DNA from: CAYUIG01 sp964444685
GTDB lineage: Bacteria; Gemmatimonadota; Gemmatimonadetes; Longimicrobiales; RSA9
Length of the DNA stretch: 64,000 bases
Reading direction: 5' to 3'
NCBI GenBank assembly: GCA_964444685.1
Contig: CAYUIG010000009.1
Span: 19,478 to 83,477, forward strand
A model generated the notes under the pieces. It worked only from the letters and a program-made list of their open reading frames with translations. It ran no database searches and was not told the origin of the DNA. Position numbers and translations under genes: made by a program. Positions within the stretch are counted from its first letter, which is position 1, and every line of letters starts with the position of its first letter. This document shows, in pieces, positions 56,974-64,000 of the stretch.

Positions 56974-58017
56974 ATGCGATCCGAGATCACGACACCCGAA
57001 GTCCTGAGCGAGGAGAGTGCGGTCGAGCTGTCGCTGCGGCCGCAGCGGCTGTCCGAGTTCATCGGACAGCCGAAGGTGAAGGACAGCCTGCGGATCGCGC
57101 TCGATGCCGCCGCCGGCCGCGGCGAGCCGCTCGACCACACGCTCTTCCACGGACCGCCCGGCCTCGGCAAGACGACGCTTTCGATGCTCATGGCGCGCGA
57201 GCTGTCGGTCAACATCAAGACGACGTCCGGTCCCGTGCTCGAGAAGCCGGGCGACCTCGTCGGCATCCTGACCAACCTGCGCGAGCGCGACATCCTCTTC
57301 ATCGACGAGATCCACCGCCTGCGCCCGATCATCGAGGAGTTCCTCTATCCCGCGATGGAGGACTACCGGATCGAGATCCGGCTTTCCGAAGGCCCGCGCG
57401 CGCAGACGATCACCATGCCGGTCGAGCGCTTCACGCTCATCGGCGCGACCACGCGCTTCGGGCTGCTCACGCCGCCGATGCGCGCGCGCTTCGGCATCGT
57501 GCAGAGGCTCAACTTCTACAGCCCCGAGGATCTCGGCATCATCGTTGCCCGCAGCGCGGAGATCCTGTCGGTCGAGTGCACGCGTGACGGCGCGCACGAG
57601 ATCGCGCGCCGGTCGCGCGGCACGCCACGCGTGGCGAACCGGCTGCTGCGCCGCGTGCGCGACTACGCACAGGTGCGCGCCGATGGCGTGATCACCGCGG
57701 ACGTTGCAGGCGAGGCGCTGAAGCTGCTGGATGTGGATGAATACGGGCTGGATGAGATGGACGCGAGCATCCTGAAGACGATCATCGAGCACTTCGAGGG
57801 TGGGCCCGTCGGTCTGAACACGCTCGCCGTGGCGGTAGGCGAGGATGCGGGCACGCTCGAAGAGGTGTACGAGCCGTTCCTCATCCAGAACGGCTTCCTG
57901 ATGCGCACGCCGCGCGGACGCGTGGCCACCAACAACGCGTACCGCCGTTTCGGCTACTCCCTGCCCGCGGCGCGCATCGCGCTGCCGGAGTCCCAGGTCA
58001 ACCTGTTCGAGGCGTAG
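56974..58017 (+). CDS. ruvB: Holliday junction branch migration ATPase RuvB
   Basis: A 347-residue AAA+ motor. N-terminal AELSLRPQRLSEFIGQPKVK-like start (here VELSLRPQRLSEFIGQPK), Walker A GPPGLGKTTL (about residue 66-75), Walker B ILFIDEIHRL, sensor GATTRFGLLTPPMRARFGI, and the C-terminal winged helix (PFLIQNGFLMRTPRGRVAT). Full length. GGAG precedes the ATG at moderate distance. It is the first gene of a run of ten closely spaced genes ending at thiG. Confidence 0.97.
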   Translation: MRSEITTPEVLSEESAVELSLRPQRLSEFIGQPKVKDSLRIALDAAAGRGEPLDHTLFHGPPGLGKTTLSMLMARELSVNIKTTSGPVLEKPGDLVGILTNLRERDILFIDEIHRLRPIIEEFLYPAMEDYRIEIRLSEGPRAQTITMPVERFTLIGATTRFGLLTPPMRARFGIVQRLNFYSPEDLGIIVARSAEILSVECTRDGAHEIARRSRGTPRVANRLLRRVRDYAQVRADGVITADVAGEALKLLDVDEYGLDEMDASILKTIIEHFEGGPVGLNTLAVAVGEDAGTLEEVYEPFLIQNGFLMRTPRGRVATNNAYRRFGYSLPAARIALPESQVNLFEA

Positions 58018-58019
58018 CG

Positions 58020-58382
58020 ATGGAGATCGTCCGCCTCGCCTTCCGCGATGCGCGGCTCATGGCCGCACGCTTCGCCGAACACGGCAACTCGCCGCGCCGC
58101 ATGCGTGCGGCGCTGGCCGAGGCGGGCGCCGAGACGGCAGTGCAGCGGCTGAACGCGCTGCGGCGAGTCGAGCGGGCGTTCAACCTGGATCTCGGATCGA
58201 TCTGCTTCCGCTGGCTGCGTCGCAACGACGCCGACGTGCACGTCATCGAGCGCGGCGTCATGGAGTACGTGGCGGAGCAGCGCGACGGCCCCGACGGCGG
58301 CGAGCTGTGGGTGCGTGTCGATCACGTGCGCTCGCTGCGCGAGCTGATGCAGGGCCGTCTGGTCGGTGAGCCGGAGTCCTGA
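58020..58382 (+). CDS. Unknown small protein between ruvB and queA
   Basis: A 120-residue protein, no signal or helix. It starts 2 bp after ruvB and overlaps queA by 17 bp, so it is translated with them. RFAEHGNSPRRMRAALAEAG and QRLNALRRVERAFNLDLGSI are helical and charged; the C-terminus has VHVIERGVMEYVAEQRD. I recognise no family. Tight placement argues that it is expressed. Confidence 0.6.
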   Translation: MEIVRLAFRDARLMAARFAEHGNSPRRMRAALAEAGAETAVQRLNALRRVERAFNLDLGSICFRWLRRNDADVHVIERGVMEYVAEQRDGPDGGELWVRVDHVRSLRELMQGRLVGEPES

Positions 58383-59415
58383 GCCGCTTCCCACCTCGGC
58401 GTTCGACTACAGCCTCCCGCGCGAACGCATCGCGCGCTATCCGTCCGCCCGCCGCGACGAGAGCCGGCTGATGGTCGTGGAGCGCGCCACCGGCCGTATC
58501 GAGGATCGCACCTTCCGCGACATCCGTTCGCTGTTCGCTCCCGGCGATGCGCTCGTCCTCAATGAAACGCGCGTGCTGCCCGCACGGCTGCTGGGCACGC
58601 GCGCGGGCGGCGGGCGCGCCGAAGTGCTGCTGCTGCGGCCGCTGACGGATGACGAAAGCGAGTGGGAAGCGCTGGTGCGGCCGGGTGCGCGGCTCGGCGC
58701 GGGCCGCGTGGTACGCGTGGCCGACGATCTGTCGGTGGAAATCGTCGCAACGGGTGAAGGTGGTGTGCGCACGGTGCGACTCGTGACGCCGCACGCGCCA
58801 CGCGCCGCGATCGAGCTGCGCGGCCAGGTCCCGCTGCCGCCGTACATCGAGCGCGAGCCGGAAGCGGTCGACACCGAGCGCTACCAGACGGTCTACGCGC
58901 GCGCGAGCGGGTCGGTGGCCGCGCCGACCGCCGGATTGCACTTCACACCCGAACTGCTGGATGCCATCCAGGGGGTTGGCGTGAGCGTCGTGAGGCTGGT
59001 GCTGCACGTGGGGCCCGGGACGTTCCGGCCGGTTGCGGTCGAGGACCCGGCGCAGCATCCGATGCACGCGGAGTGGTACGCGCTCGACGATGCGGCCGCC
59101 GTCTCGCTGAACGAGCGACGCGCACAGGGAGGCAGGATCTGGGCAGTCGGCACGACGGTGGCGCGTGTGCTGGAGACGCTCGCGACGGAGGACGGCGTGC
59201 GCGCGGGCAGCGGCTGGACGTCGCTGTTCATCCGGCCGCCGTACACCTTCCGCGTCGTGGATGCGCTGATCACGAACTTCCATCTGCCGCGCTCGACGCT
59301 GCTGATGCTGGTTGCGGCGTTCGGCGGATACGACCTCATCATGCGTGCATACGACGAAGCGGTGCAGCGCGGCTACCGGTTCTATTCGTACGGTGACGCG
59401 ATGGTGATCCACTGA
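58366..59415 (+). CDS. queA: S-adenosylmethionine:tRNA ribosyltransferase-isomerase QueA
   Basis: A 349-residue enzyme of queuosine synthesis; it transfers and rearranges the ribosyl of SAM onto preQ1 in tRNA. Motifs: FDYSLPRERIARYPSARRDESRLM, DALVLNETRVLPARLLGTR, RYQTVYARASGSVAAPTAGLHF, LHVGPGTFRPV and TNFHLPRSTLLMLVAAFGG. Full length. The GTG start overlaps the previous gene and its TGA overlaps the tgt ATG, so queA and tgt are coupled, fitting consecutive steps. Confidence 0.95.
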   Translation: MSRSPEPLPTSAFDYSLPRERIARYPSARRDESRLMVVERATGRIEDRTFRDIRSLFAPGDALVLNETRVLPARLLGTRAGGGRAEVLLLRPLTDDESEWEALVRPGARLGAGRVVRVADDLSVEIVATGEGGVRTVRLVTPHAPRAAIELRGQVPLPPYIEREPEAVDTERYQTVYARASGSVAAPTAGLHFTPELLDAIQGVGVSVVRLVLHVGPGTFRPVAVEDPAQHPMHAEWYALDDAAAVSLNERRAQGGRIWAVGTTVARVLETLATEDGVRAGSGWTSLFIRPPYTFRVVDALITNFHLPRSTLLMLVAAFGGYDLIMRAYDEAVQRGYRFYSYGDAMVIH

Positions 59416-60575
59416 TGTTCGAGTACCGCGTCGAAGCCACGGACGGTGCGGCGCGCGCGGGCGTGCTGGCACTGCCGCACGGCGAGGTGCGAACGCCCGC
59501 CTTCATGCCGGTCGGCACGCAGGCGTCGGTGAAGTCGCTCGCGCCGGAGGAGGTGGCGGGGATCGGCGCGGACATCGTGCTCGCGAACACCTACCACCTC
59601 TATCTGCGTCCGGGTCACGAGCTGATCCGCGACCTGGGCGGGCTGCACGCGTTCATGTCGTGGCGGCGGCCGATCCTGACCGACTCCGGCGGTTTCCAGG
59701 TCTTCAGCCTGGCCGACATCCGGAAGATCCGCGAGGAGGGGGTCGAGTTCCGCAGCCACATCGACGGCTCCACGCACCTGTTCACGCCCGAGCGGGTGAT
59801 GGAGATCCAGCGCGCGCTGGGTGCGGACCTGATCATGGCGTTCGACGAGTGCCCGCCGGGCGGTGCGGGCCCGGAGCTCACGCGCGAAGCGCACGAGCGG
59901 ACGCTGCGCTGGCTGGCGCGCAGCCGGGCCGCGTTCGACCACCTCGTGGCGACGGACGGGCTCCCGTTCCGCCAGACGCTGCTGCCGATCGCGCAGGGCG
60001 GCGTATCGGCAGAGTTGCGGGTGGAAGCGGTCCGGCGGATCCGCGACATGGTGGAGTGGCCGGGGCTGGCGATCGGCGGGCTCTCGGTCGGCGAGCCGAA
60101 GCCGGCGATGTACGCGATGCTCGAGGCGATGGAGCCGCACATTCCCACCCCTTGGCCTCGCTACCTCATGGGCGTAGGCTATCCCGACGATCTGCTCGAG
60201 GCGATCAGACGGGGTGTGGATCTGTTCGACTGCGTCGCGCCCACGCGGAACGGCCGGAACGGAACCGCATGGGTAGAAGGAGAAGGGCAGCTGAACCTGA
60301 AGGCGGCGCGTTTTCGCGCGGATGCGGGGCCATTGGATCCCGCGTGCGACTGCGCCGCGTGCCGCGGCTATAGCCGCGCGTATCTGCGGCACCTCGTCGT
60401 CGCCAACGAGATCCTCGGGCTGCGGCTGCTGTCGCTGCACAACCTGCGTTTCCTCGTGCGGCTCGCACAGCGCGCAGGCGAGGAGATACGGGCGGGCCGC
60501 TTCGAGGCATGGAGCCGAGACTGGCTCGGGCGCTTCAACGCCCGCGCCGACAACCGGGAGAGTGAGGGGACGTGA
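59415..60575 (+). CDS. tgt: tRNA-guanine transglycosylase
   Basis: A 386-residue enzyme exchanging guanine 34 for preQ1. RTPAFMPVGTQASVKSL, LANTYHLYLRPGHELI, LTDSGGFQVFSL (nucleophile region, about residues 88-99), AFDECPPGG and PRYLMGVGYPDDLLEAI are present, and the zinc site is CDCAACRGYSRAYLRHL near residue 315. Length is normal. It overlaps queA by one base and yajC by 4 bp. Confidence 0.96.
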   Translation: MFEYRVEATDGAARAGVLALPHGEVRTPAFMPVGTQASVKSLAPEEVAGIGADIVLANTYHLYLRPGHELIRDLGGLHAFMSWRRPILTDSGGFQVFSLADIRKIREEGVEFRSHIDGSTHLFTPERVMEIQRALGADLIMAFDECPPGGAGPELTREAHERTLRWLARSRAAFDHLVATDGLPFRQTLLPIAQGGVSAELRVEAVRRIRDMVEWPGLAIGGLSVGEPKPAMYAMLEAMEPHIPTPWPRYLMGVGYPDDLLEAIRRGVDLFDCVAPTRNGRNGTAWVEGEGQLNLKAARFRADAGPLDPACDCAACRGYSRAYLRHLVVANEILGLRLLSLHNLRFLVRLAQRAGEEIRAGRFEAWSRDWLGRFNARADNRESEGT

Positions 60576-60892
60576 GCACGACGACGGCGCTGTTTCTGAT
60601 TCAGGCGGCTCAGCCCGCGGCACCCCGCATGGGTCCGCTGCTGATCTATCTCGTCGGCTTCATTCTGATCGTGTGGTTCGTGCTGCTGCGGCCGCAGCAG
60701 AAGATGGTGAAGCAGCACCGCGACATGGTCTCGGCGCTGCAGAAGGGAGATGAAGTGATGACCGAGGGCGGCATCATCGGTTCGGTCGTGCACCTGACGG
60801 AGGATCGCGTGACCGTAAAAACGGCGGAGAACACGCGGCTGGTGGTTGCGCGCGCGAAGATCGCGCGGGTCATGGCAGGCGAGGGTTCCTGA
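60572..60892 (+). CDS. yajC: YajC, Sec translocase accessory subunit
   Basis: A 106-residue protein with one N-terminal membrane helix (about 21-39, GPLLIYLVGFILIVWFVLL), then RPQQKMVKQHRDMVSALQKG and DEVMTEGGIIGSVVHL. This is the standard YajC layout. YajC associates with SecDF. secD and secF, often next to it, do not follow here; def comes instead. Start is GTG, overlapping tgt. Confidence 0.93.
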   Translation: MSTTTALFLIQAAQPAAPRMGPLLIYLVGFILIVWFVLLRPQQKMVKQHRDMVSALQKGDEVMTEGGIIGSVVHLTEDRVTVKTAENTRLVVARAKIARVMAGEGS

Positions 60893-61398
60893 TGGCGATT
60901 CGGCCGGTCCGTCTGCTCGGCGATCCCATCCTGCGTGCATCCGCCGAGCGGGTGAAGCAGGTCGACGACGAGATCCGCACGCTCGTCGAAGACATGTTCG
61001 AGACGATGTACGCCGAGGAGGGTGTCGGGCTGGCCGCGCCCCAGGTGGGCGTGGGGCTGCGCGTGATCGTCGTGGACCCGCGGGAGCCGGAAGTGCAGCC
61101 GTTCGCGCTGATCAATCCGGAGGTGGCGGAGACTGCGGGCGAGATGGAGAAAGGCGAGGAAGGCTGCCTGAGCATTCCCGGCCTGAAGGACCTGGTGGAG
61201 CGGCCGTCGCACGTGGTGGTGACGGCAACGGACCTCACGGGCGCGCCGGTGCGCATGGAAGCCGATGGCCTGCTCGCGCGCATCCTCCAGCACGAGATCG
61301 ACCACATCAACGGCATCCTGTTCATCGACCGTGTCAGTCCGCTGAAGCGGACGATGCTGCTCCGGCGCTGGCAGAAGGTGAAGCCGGCGGCAACGTGA
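60892..61398 (+). CDS. def: Peptide deformylase
   Basis: A 168-residue metallohydrolase removing the N-formyl group from new proteins. All three motifs are present: GVGLAAPQVG (about 44-53), EGCLSIPG (about 88-95, Cys metal ligand) and HEIDH (about 131-135). It starts at the last base of yajC and is followed 7 bp later by fmt, the enzyme that adds the formyl group to the initiator tRNA. Confidence 0.97.
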   Translation: MAIRPVRLLGDPILRASAERVKQVDDEIRTLVEDMFETMYAEEGVGLAAPQVGVGLRVIVVDPREPEVQPFALINPEVAETAGEMEKGEEGCLSIPGLKDLVERPSHVVVTATDLTGAPVRMEADGLLARILQHEIDHINGILFIDRVSPLKRTMLLRRWQKVKPAAT

Positions 61399-61405
61399 GC
61401 GCGCC

Positions 61406-62350
61406 ATGCGCCTGATCTTCTGGGGCAGCCCGGAATTCGCACTGCCATCGCTGCGCGCCCTGCTGGGTGAGGGCCACGACGTGGCGGCCGTGGTGACGCA
61501 GCCGGACCGGCCCGCCGGCCGGGGCCGCGAGCTGCGGCCGACCGTGGTGAAGCACGTAGCCGAGGAGGAAGGGCTGCCCGTGCTGCAGCCCGAACGTCCG
61601 CGCGGCGATGCTTTCCTCGAACAGCTCGCTTCCTTCGAGCCGGAACTGTTCGTAGTGGTGGCGTACGGACAGATCCTGCCGCGTGAAGTGCTCGAGCTGC
61701 CGCCGCGCGGCTCGATCAATCTGCATGCATCGCTGCTGCCCGAGCTGCGCGGCGCGGCGCCGATCCAGTGGGCGATCGCGCGCGGTCACGAGCGCACGGG
61801 CGTCACCGTCATGCGCATGGTCGAGCGCATGGATGCCGGACCCATCCTGCATCAGGTGGCCGAACCGATCCTGCCGGAGGAAACCGCTGCGGAGCTCGCG
61901 GCGCGCCTGAGCGAGATCGGCGCCGAAGCGCTGGTCGAGACACTCGTGTGGCTGGAGTCCGGCCGCATCGAACCGCGCGAGCAGGACGAATCACTGGTCA
62001 CGTTCGCCCCGCGCATCCGTCACATAGACGCGCGCATCGACTGGGCCGGCGATGCGGACAGTGCGGCGCGACTGATACGCGCGATGGATGACGTGCCGGG
62101 TGCGTGGACGCGCTGGCGCGACACTGAAGTCAAGATGTATCGACCGCTGCCCGAGCCGGATGCACCGGTTGCGGCACCGCCCGGTACGATCCTCGAAGCG
62201 GATGCGCTGGATCCTGCCGCCGGCGTGCGCGTGGCATGCGGCCGCGGCGCGGTGCGGGTGCGCGAAGTGAAGCCGGCCGGGCGTCGTCGCATGCTCGCAT
62301 CCGAATGGGTGCGCGGGCGCGGCCCGGCCGCCGGAGATCGGTTCGATTGA
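61406..62350 (+). CDS. fmt: Methionyl-tRNA formyltransferase
   Basis: A 314-residue enzyme that formylates initiator Met-tRNA using 10-formyltetrahydrofolate. Motifs: FWGSPEFALPSLRALL, AVVTQPDRPAGRGREL, NLHASLLPELRGAAPIQ with the catalytic Asn/His region, and GVTVMRMVERMDAGPIL. The C-terminal tRNA-binding domain follows (PPGTILEADALDPAAGVRV). The stop overlaps the next start (TTGA). Confidence 0.96.
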   Translation: MRLIFWGSPEFALPSLRALLGEGHDVAAVVTQPDRPAGRGRELRPTVVKHVAEEEGLPVLQPERPRGDAFLEQLASFEPELFVVVAYGQILPREVLELPPRGSINLHASLLPELRGAAPIQWAIARGHERTGVTVMRMVERMDAGPILHQVAEPILPEETAAELAARLSEIGAEALVETLVWLESGRIEPREQDESLVTFAPRIRHIDARIDWAGDADSAARLIRAMDDVPGAWTRWRDTEVKMYRPLPEPDAPVAAPPGTILEADALDPAAGVRVACGRGAVRVREVKPAGRRRMLASEWVRGRGPAAGDRFD

Positions 62351-62973
62351 GTCTCCCGCGGCTTCATCTGATCACGGACACGGCGCTGGCGACGGCGCCC
62401 ACGTTCGCGCCCATGGCGCGGCGGCTGCTGCAGCGCTTCGGCCCCGCGGTCGCGCTGCACCTGCGCATGCCGGGCGCTGCGGGTGCCATGGTGTACGCGT
62501 GTGCGGAGGAGCTGCGCCCCGCCGCGCTCGCGTCGGGCGCACGTTTCATCGTGAACGATCGCATCGACATCGCCATGGCGGTGCGCGCCGACGGCGTGCA
62601 GCTCGGCGGCGGGTCGATTCCGGTGGCGCGTGCGCGTCCGCTCGTCGGGAACGCGTGGATCGGCGCGTCGCTGCACTCGGCCGCGGAAACGGCGGAGGCG
62701 CGCGCGGCGGGAATCGATTTCGTACTGCTGGGTACGATCCATCCGTCGCCATCGCATCCAGGCGGGCGCGTGCTGGGTCCGGAAGTGCTCGATGCCGTGA
62801 CGGCGGCAGGCGTGCCGGTGCTGGGTATCGGCGGCATGACGCCCGAGCGCGCGGCGGATGCGGTGCAGCGCGGCGCGTACGGTGTCGCGGTCATCAGCGG
62901 CGTGTGGGGCGCGGCGGAGCCGGAGCGCGCGGCCGCGGAGTTCCTCGATGCACTGGGTGTGGAGCATGACTGA
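62347..62973 (+). CDS. TenI/ThiE family protein (thiazole tautomerase-like or thiamine phosphate synthase)
   Basis: A 208-residue TIM-barrel protein with a TTG start overlapping fmt. PRLHLITDTAL and ARFIVNDRIDIAMAVRADGV are typical of the ThiE/TenI fold, with GIGGMTPERAADAVQRGAYG and VAVISGVWG as the phosphate site. The ThiE substrate motif (QLREK near the start, GQED after HLG) is not seen: the corresponding parts read LHLRMPGAAGA and QLGGGSIPV. That loss fits TenI, the thiazole tautomerase acting right after ThiG. With thiS and thiG next door, TenI is at least as likely as ThiE. Confidence 0.75.
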   Translation: MSLPRLHLITDTALATAPTFAPMARRLLQRFGPAVALHLRMPGAAGAMVYACAEELRPAALASGARFIVNDRIDIAMAVRADGVQLGGGSIPVARARPLVGNAWIGASLHSAAETAEARAAGIDFVLLGTIHPSPSHPGGRVLGPEVLDAVTAAGVPVLGIGGMTPERAADAVQRGAYGVAVISGVWGAAEPERAAAEFLDALGVEHD

Positions 62974-63175
62974 GGTGCGGATCACGGTGAACGGCACGGA
63001 ACGCACGGCCCACGCGGGCTGGAGCGTGGACCAGCTCGTGCGCGAGCTGGGTCTCGACCCGCGCCTCGTCGTCGTGGAACGCAATCTCGAGATCCTCGAG
63101 CGCGCGCGTCTCGCCGAGACGCAGGTCGCGGATGGGGATACGTACGAGCTGGTCCATTTCGTGGGGGGAGGATGA
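62966..63175 (+). CDS. thiS: Sulfur carrier protein ThiS
   Basis: A 69-residue ubiquitin-like carrier ending VGGG, so it has the terminal Gly-Gly used to carry the thiocarboxylate for thiazole formation. EVRITVNGTERTAHAGWSVD is followed by LVRELGLDPRLVVVERN, the usual ThiS pattern. It overlaps the gene before and thiG after it by a few bases. Confidence 0.93.
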   Translation: MTEVRITVNGTERTAHAGWSVDQLVRELGLDPRLVVVERNLEILERARLAETQVADGDTYELVHFVGGG

Positions 63176-63975
63176 GCAGCACGATGACGACGACGGCGGT
63201 CGGCGACGACGTGTTCGAGGTTGCCGGGCGCACATTCCGTTCGCGGCTGATCGTCGGAACGGGGAAATATCGCGACAACGAAACGATGGTGCGCGCGATC
63301 GAGGCATCGGGCGCCGAGATGGTGACGGTGGCCGTGCGGCGCGTGGACCTGGATCGCACGAAGGAAGAGGGGATCCTTTACCACCTGGACCCCGAACGCA
63401 TCTTCCTGCTGCCGAACACGGCCGGCTGCTACACGGCGGACGAAGCGGTTCGTTATGCGCGGCTCGGCCGCGCCGCGGGCCTGTCGGACTGGGTGAAGCT
63501 GGAGGTGATCGGCGACCAGCGCACGCTGCTGCCCGACGTGTTCGCGACGGTCGAAGCAGCGCGCAAGCTGGCGGCCGAAGGGTTCAAGGTGCTCGCGTAC
63601 ACGAACGAGGACCTGATCACGGCGCTGAAGCTGGAGGACGCGGGCTGCGCGGCGGTGATGCCGCTGGCCAGCCCGATCGGCAGCGGACTCGGTCTCGTGA
63701 ATCCCTACTTCATCCGCGAGATCAAGAGCCGGCTCTCGTGTCCCGTGATCGTGGACGCGGGTGTGGGCACCGCATCGGATGCGTGCCTCACGATGGAGCA
63801 GGGCGTGGATGCGATCCTGATGAACACGGCGATCGCGGAAGCACAGGATCCGGTGGCGATGGCGCGCGCGATGCGCCTCGGCGTCGAGGCCGGGCGGCTC
63901 GCGTGGCGCGCGGGACGGATGCCGCGCCGCGAGGTGGCGGTGCCGACGTCGCCGACGTCGGGCATGGTGGATTGA
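63172..63975 (+). CDS. thiG: Thiazole synthase
   Basis: A 267-residue TIM-barrel enzyme that makes the thiazole phosphate from deoxyxylulose 5-phosphate, dehydroglycine and ThiS thiocarboxylate. The Schiff-base Lys is in DWVKLEVIGD (about residue 106); TVAVRRVDLDR, LLPNTAGCYTADEAVRYAR, AAVMPLASPIGSGLG and DAGVGTASDACLTMEQG are diagnostic. Length normal, with a short extra N-terminus (SSTMTTTAVGDD). The last 25 bp of the window begin a possible further gene (TTG overlapping the stop) that cannot be judged. Confidence 0.96.
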   Translation: MSSTMTTTAVGDDVFEVAGRTFRSRLIVGTGKYRDNETMVRAIEASGAEMVTVAVRRVDLDRTKEEGILYHLDPERIFLLPNTAGCYTADEAVRYARLGRAAGLSDWVKLEVIGDQRTLLPDVFATVEAARKLAAEGFKVLAYTNEDLITALKLEDAGCAAVMPLASPIGSGLGLVNPYFIREIKSRLSCPVIVDAGVGTASDACLTMEQGVDAILMNTAIAEAQDPVAMARAMRLGVEAGRLAWRAGRMPRREVAVPTSPTSGMVD

Positions 63976-64000
63976 CCGCGACGCCCGCGCGCGCGGCCGC

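Noticed and set aside
62340..62980. TPP riboswitch before the thiamine genes
   Set aside because: The genes overlap with fmt and one another, leaving no untranslated space for a riboswitch.

Overview
The window is a GC-rich chromosomal segment from a Gram-negative (diderm) bacterium. Lipoproteins with clear lipoboxes, an OmpA-family protein, an LpoB-like lipoprotein and a predicted outer-membrane barrel support the envelope type. The mix of ADOP-type permease, DUF5916 protein, ECF sigma/TPR-kinase pair, VanZ-like protein and many short intergenic repeats suggests Gemmatimonadota. That is an inference from gene content; no rRNA or other marker gene is present. No tRNA, rRNA, prophage, transposase gene or cas gene was seen. 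Three runs of N (6261-6270, 27004-27103, 45834-45933) mark assembly gaps, and two of them fall in repetitive DNA.

Layout. 1-13.6 kb: lemA with a DUF2207 partner, sucA, mutS, lipoproteins, a cystathionine beta-synthase type enzyme, ddl, a rhomboid protease and an EF-G paralogue, separated by a family of long inverted-repeat elements. 13.6-16 kb: a beta-propeller-like lipoprotein flanked by two homologous arrays of about 60-nt hairpin repeats. 16-31 kb: the imuA-imuB mutasome pair, an aldehyde dehydrogenase, a zinc-ribbon membrane protein, an ADOP permease, a DUF5916 protein, a second hairpin array and dnaE2. 31-44.8 kb: an alpha/beta hydrolase, an OmpA protein, an ECF sigma factor/kinase/YcaQ glycosylase operon, a VanZ-like protein, a large sortilin-like secreted protein, a VOC lipoprotein and a PA0069-type radical SAM protein. 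45-51 kb: a repeat-rich exported protein, a 2-hydroxyacid dehydrogenase, an operon of an unknown protein with stand-alone LigD-type polymerase and ligase, mscL and a GerMN lipoprotein. 51-64 kb: yebC-ruvC-ruvA, a lipoprotein cluster including LpoB, then a compact operon ruvB-(unknown)-queA-tgt-yajC-def-fmt-tenI/thiE-thiS-thiG.

DNA repair and damage tolerance run through the window: MutS, ImuA/ImuB/DnaE2, YcaQ, a LigD-type polymerase and ligase, RuvABC and the radical SAM protein. The strongest new observation is a 34-nt promoter/operator-like block found, ungapped, upstream of imuA (16002-16035), dnaE2 (27281-27314) and the radical SAM gene (43636-43669). It carries two TTCGG half-sites 11 nt apart between a -35-like TTG and a -10-like TA element. 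These three gene families are typical SOS targets elsewhere, so this is a good candidate for the damage-response operator of this lineage. The second is the pair of hairpin arrays around the beta-propeller-like gene, and the third is an in-frame copy of the intergenic inverted repeat inside dnaE2.
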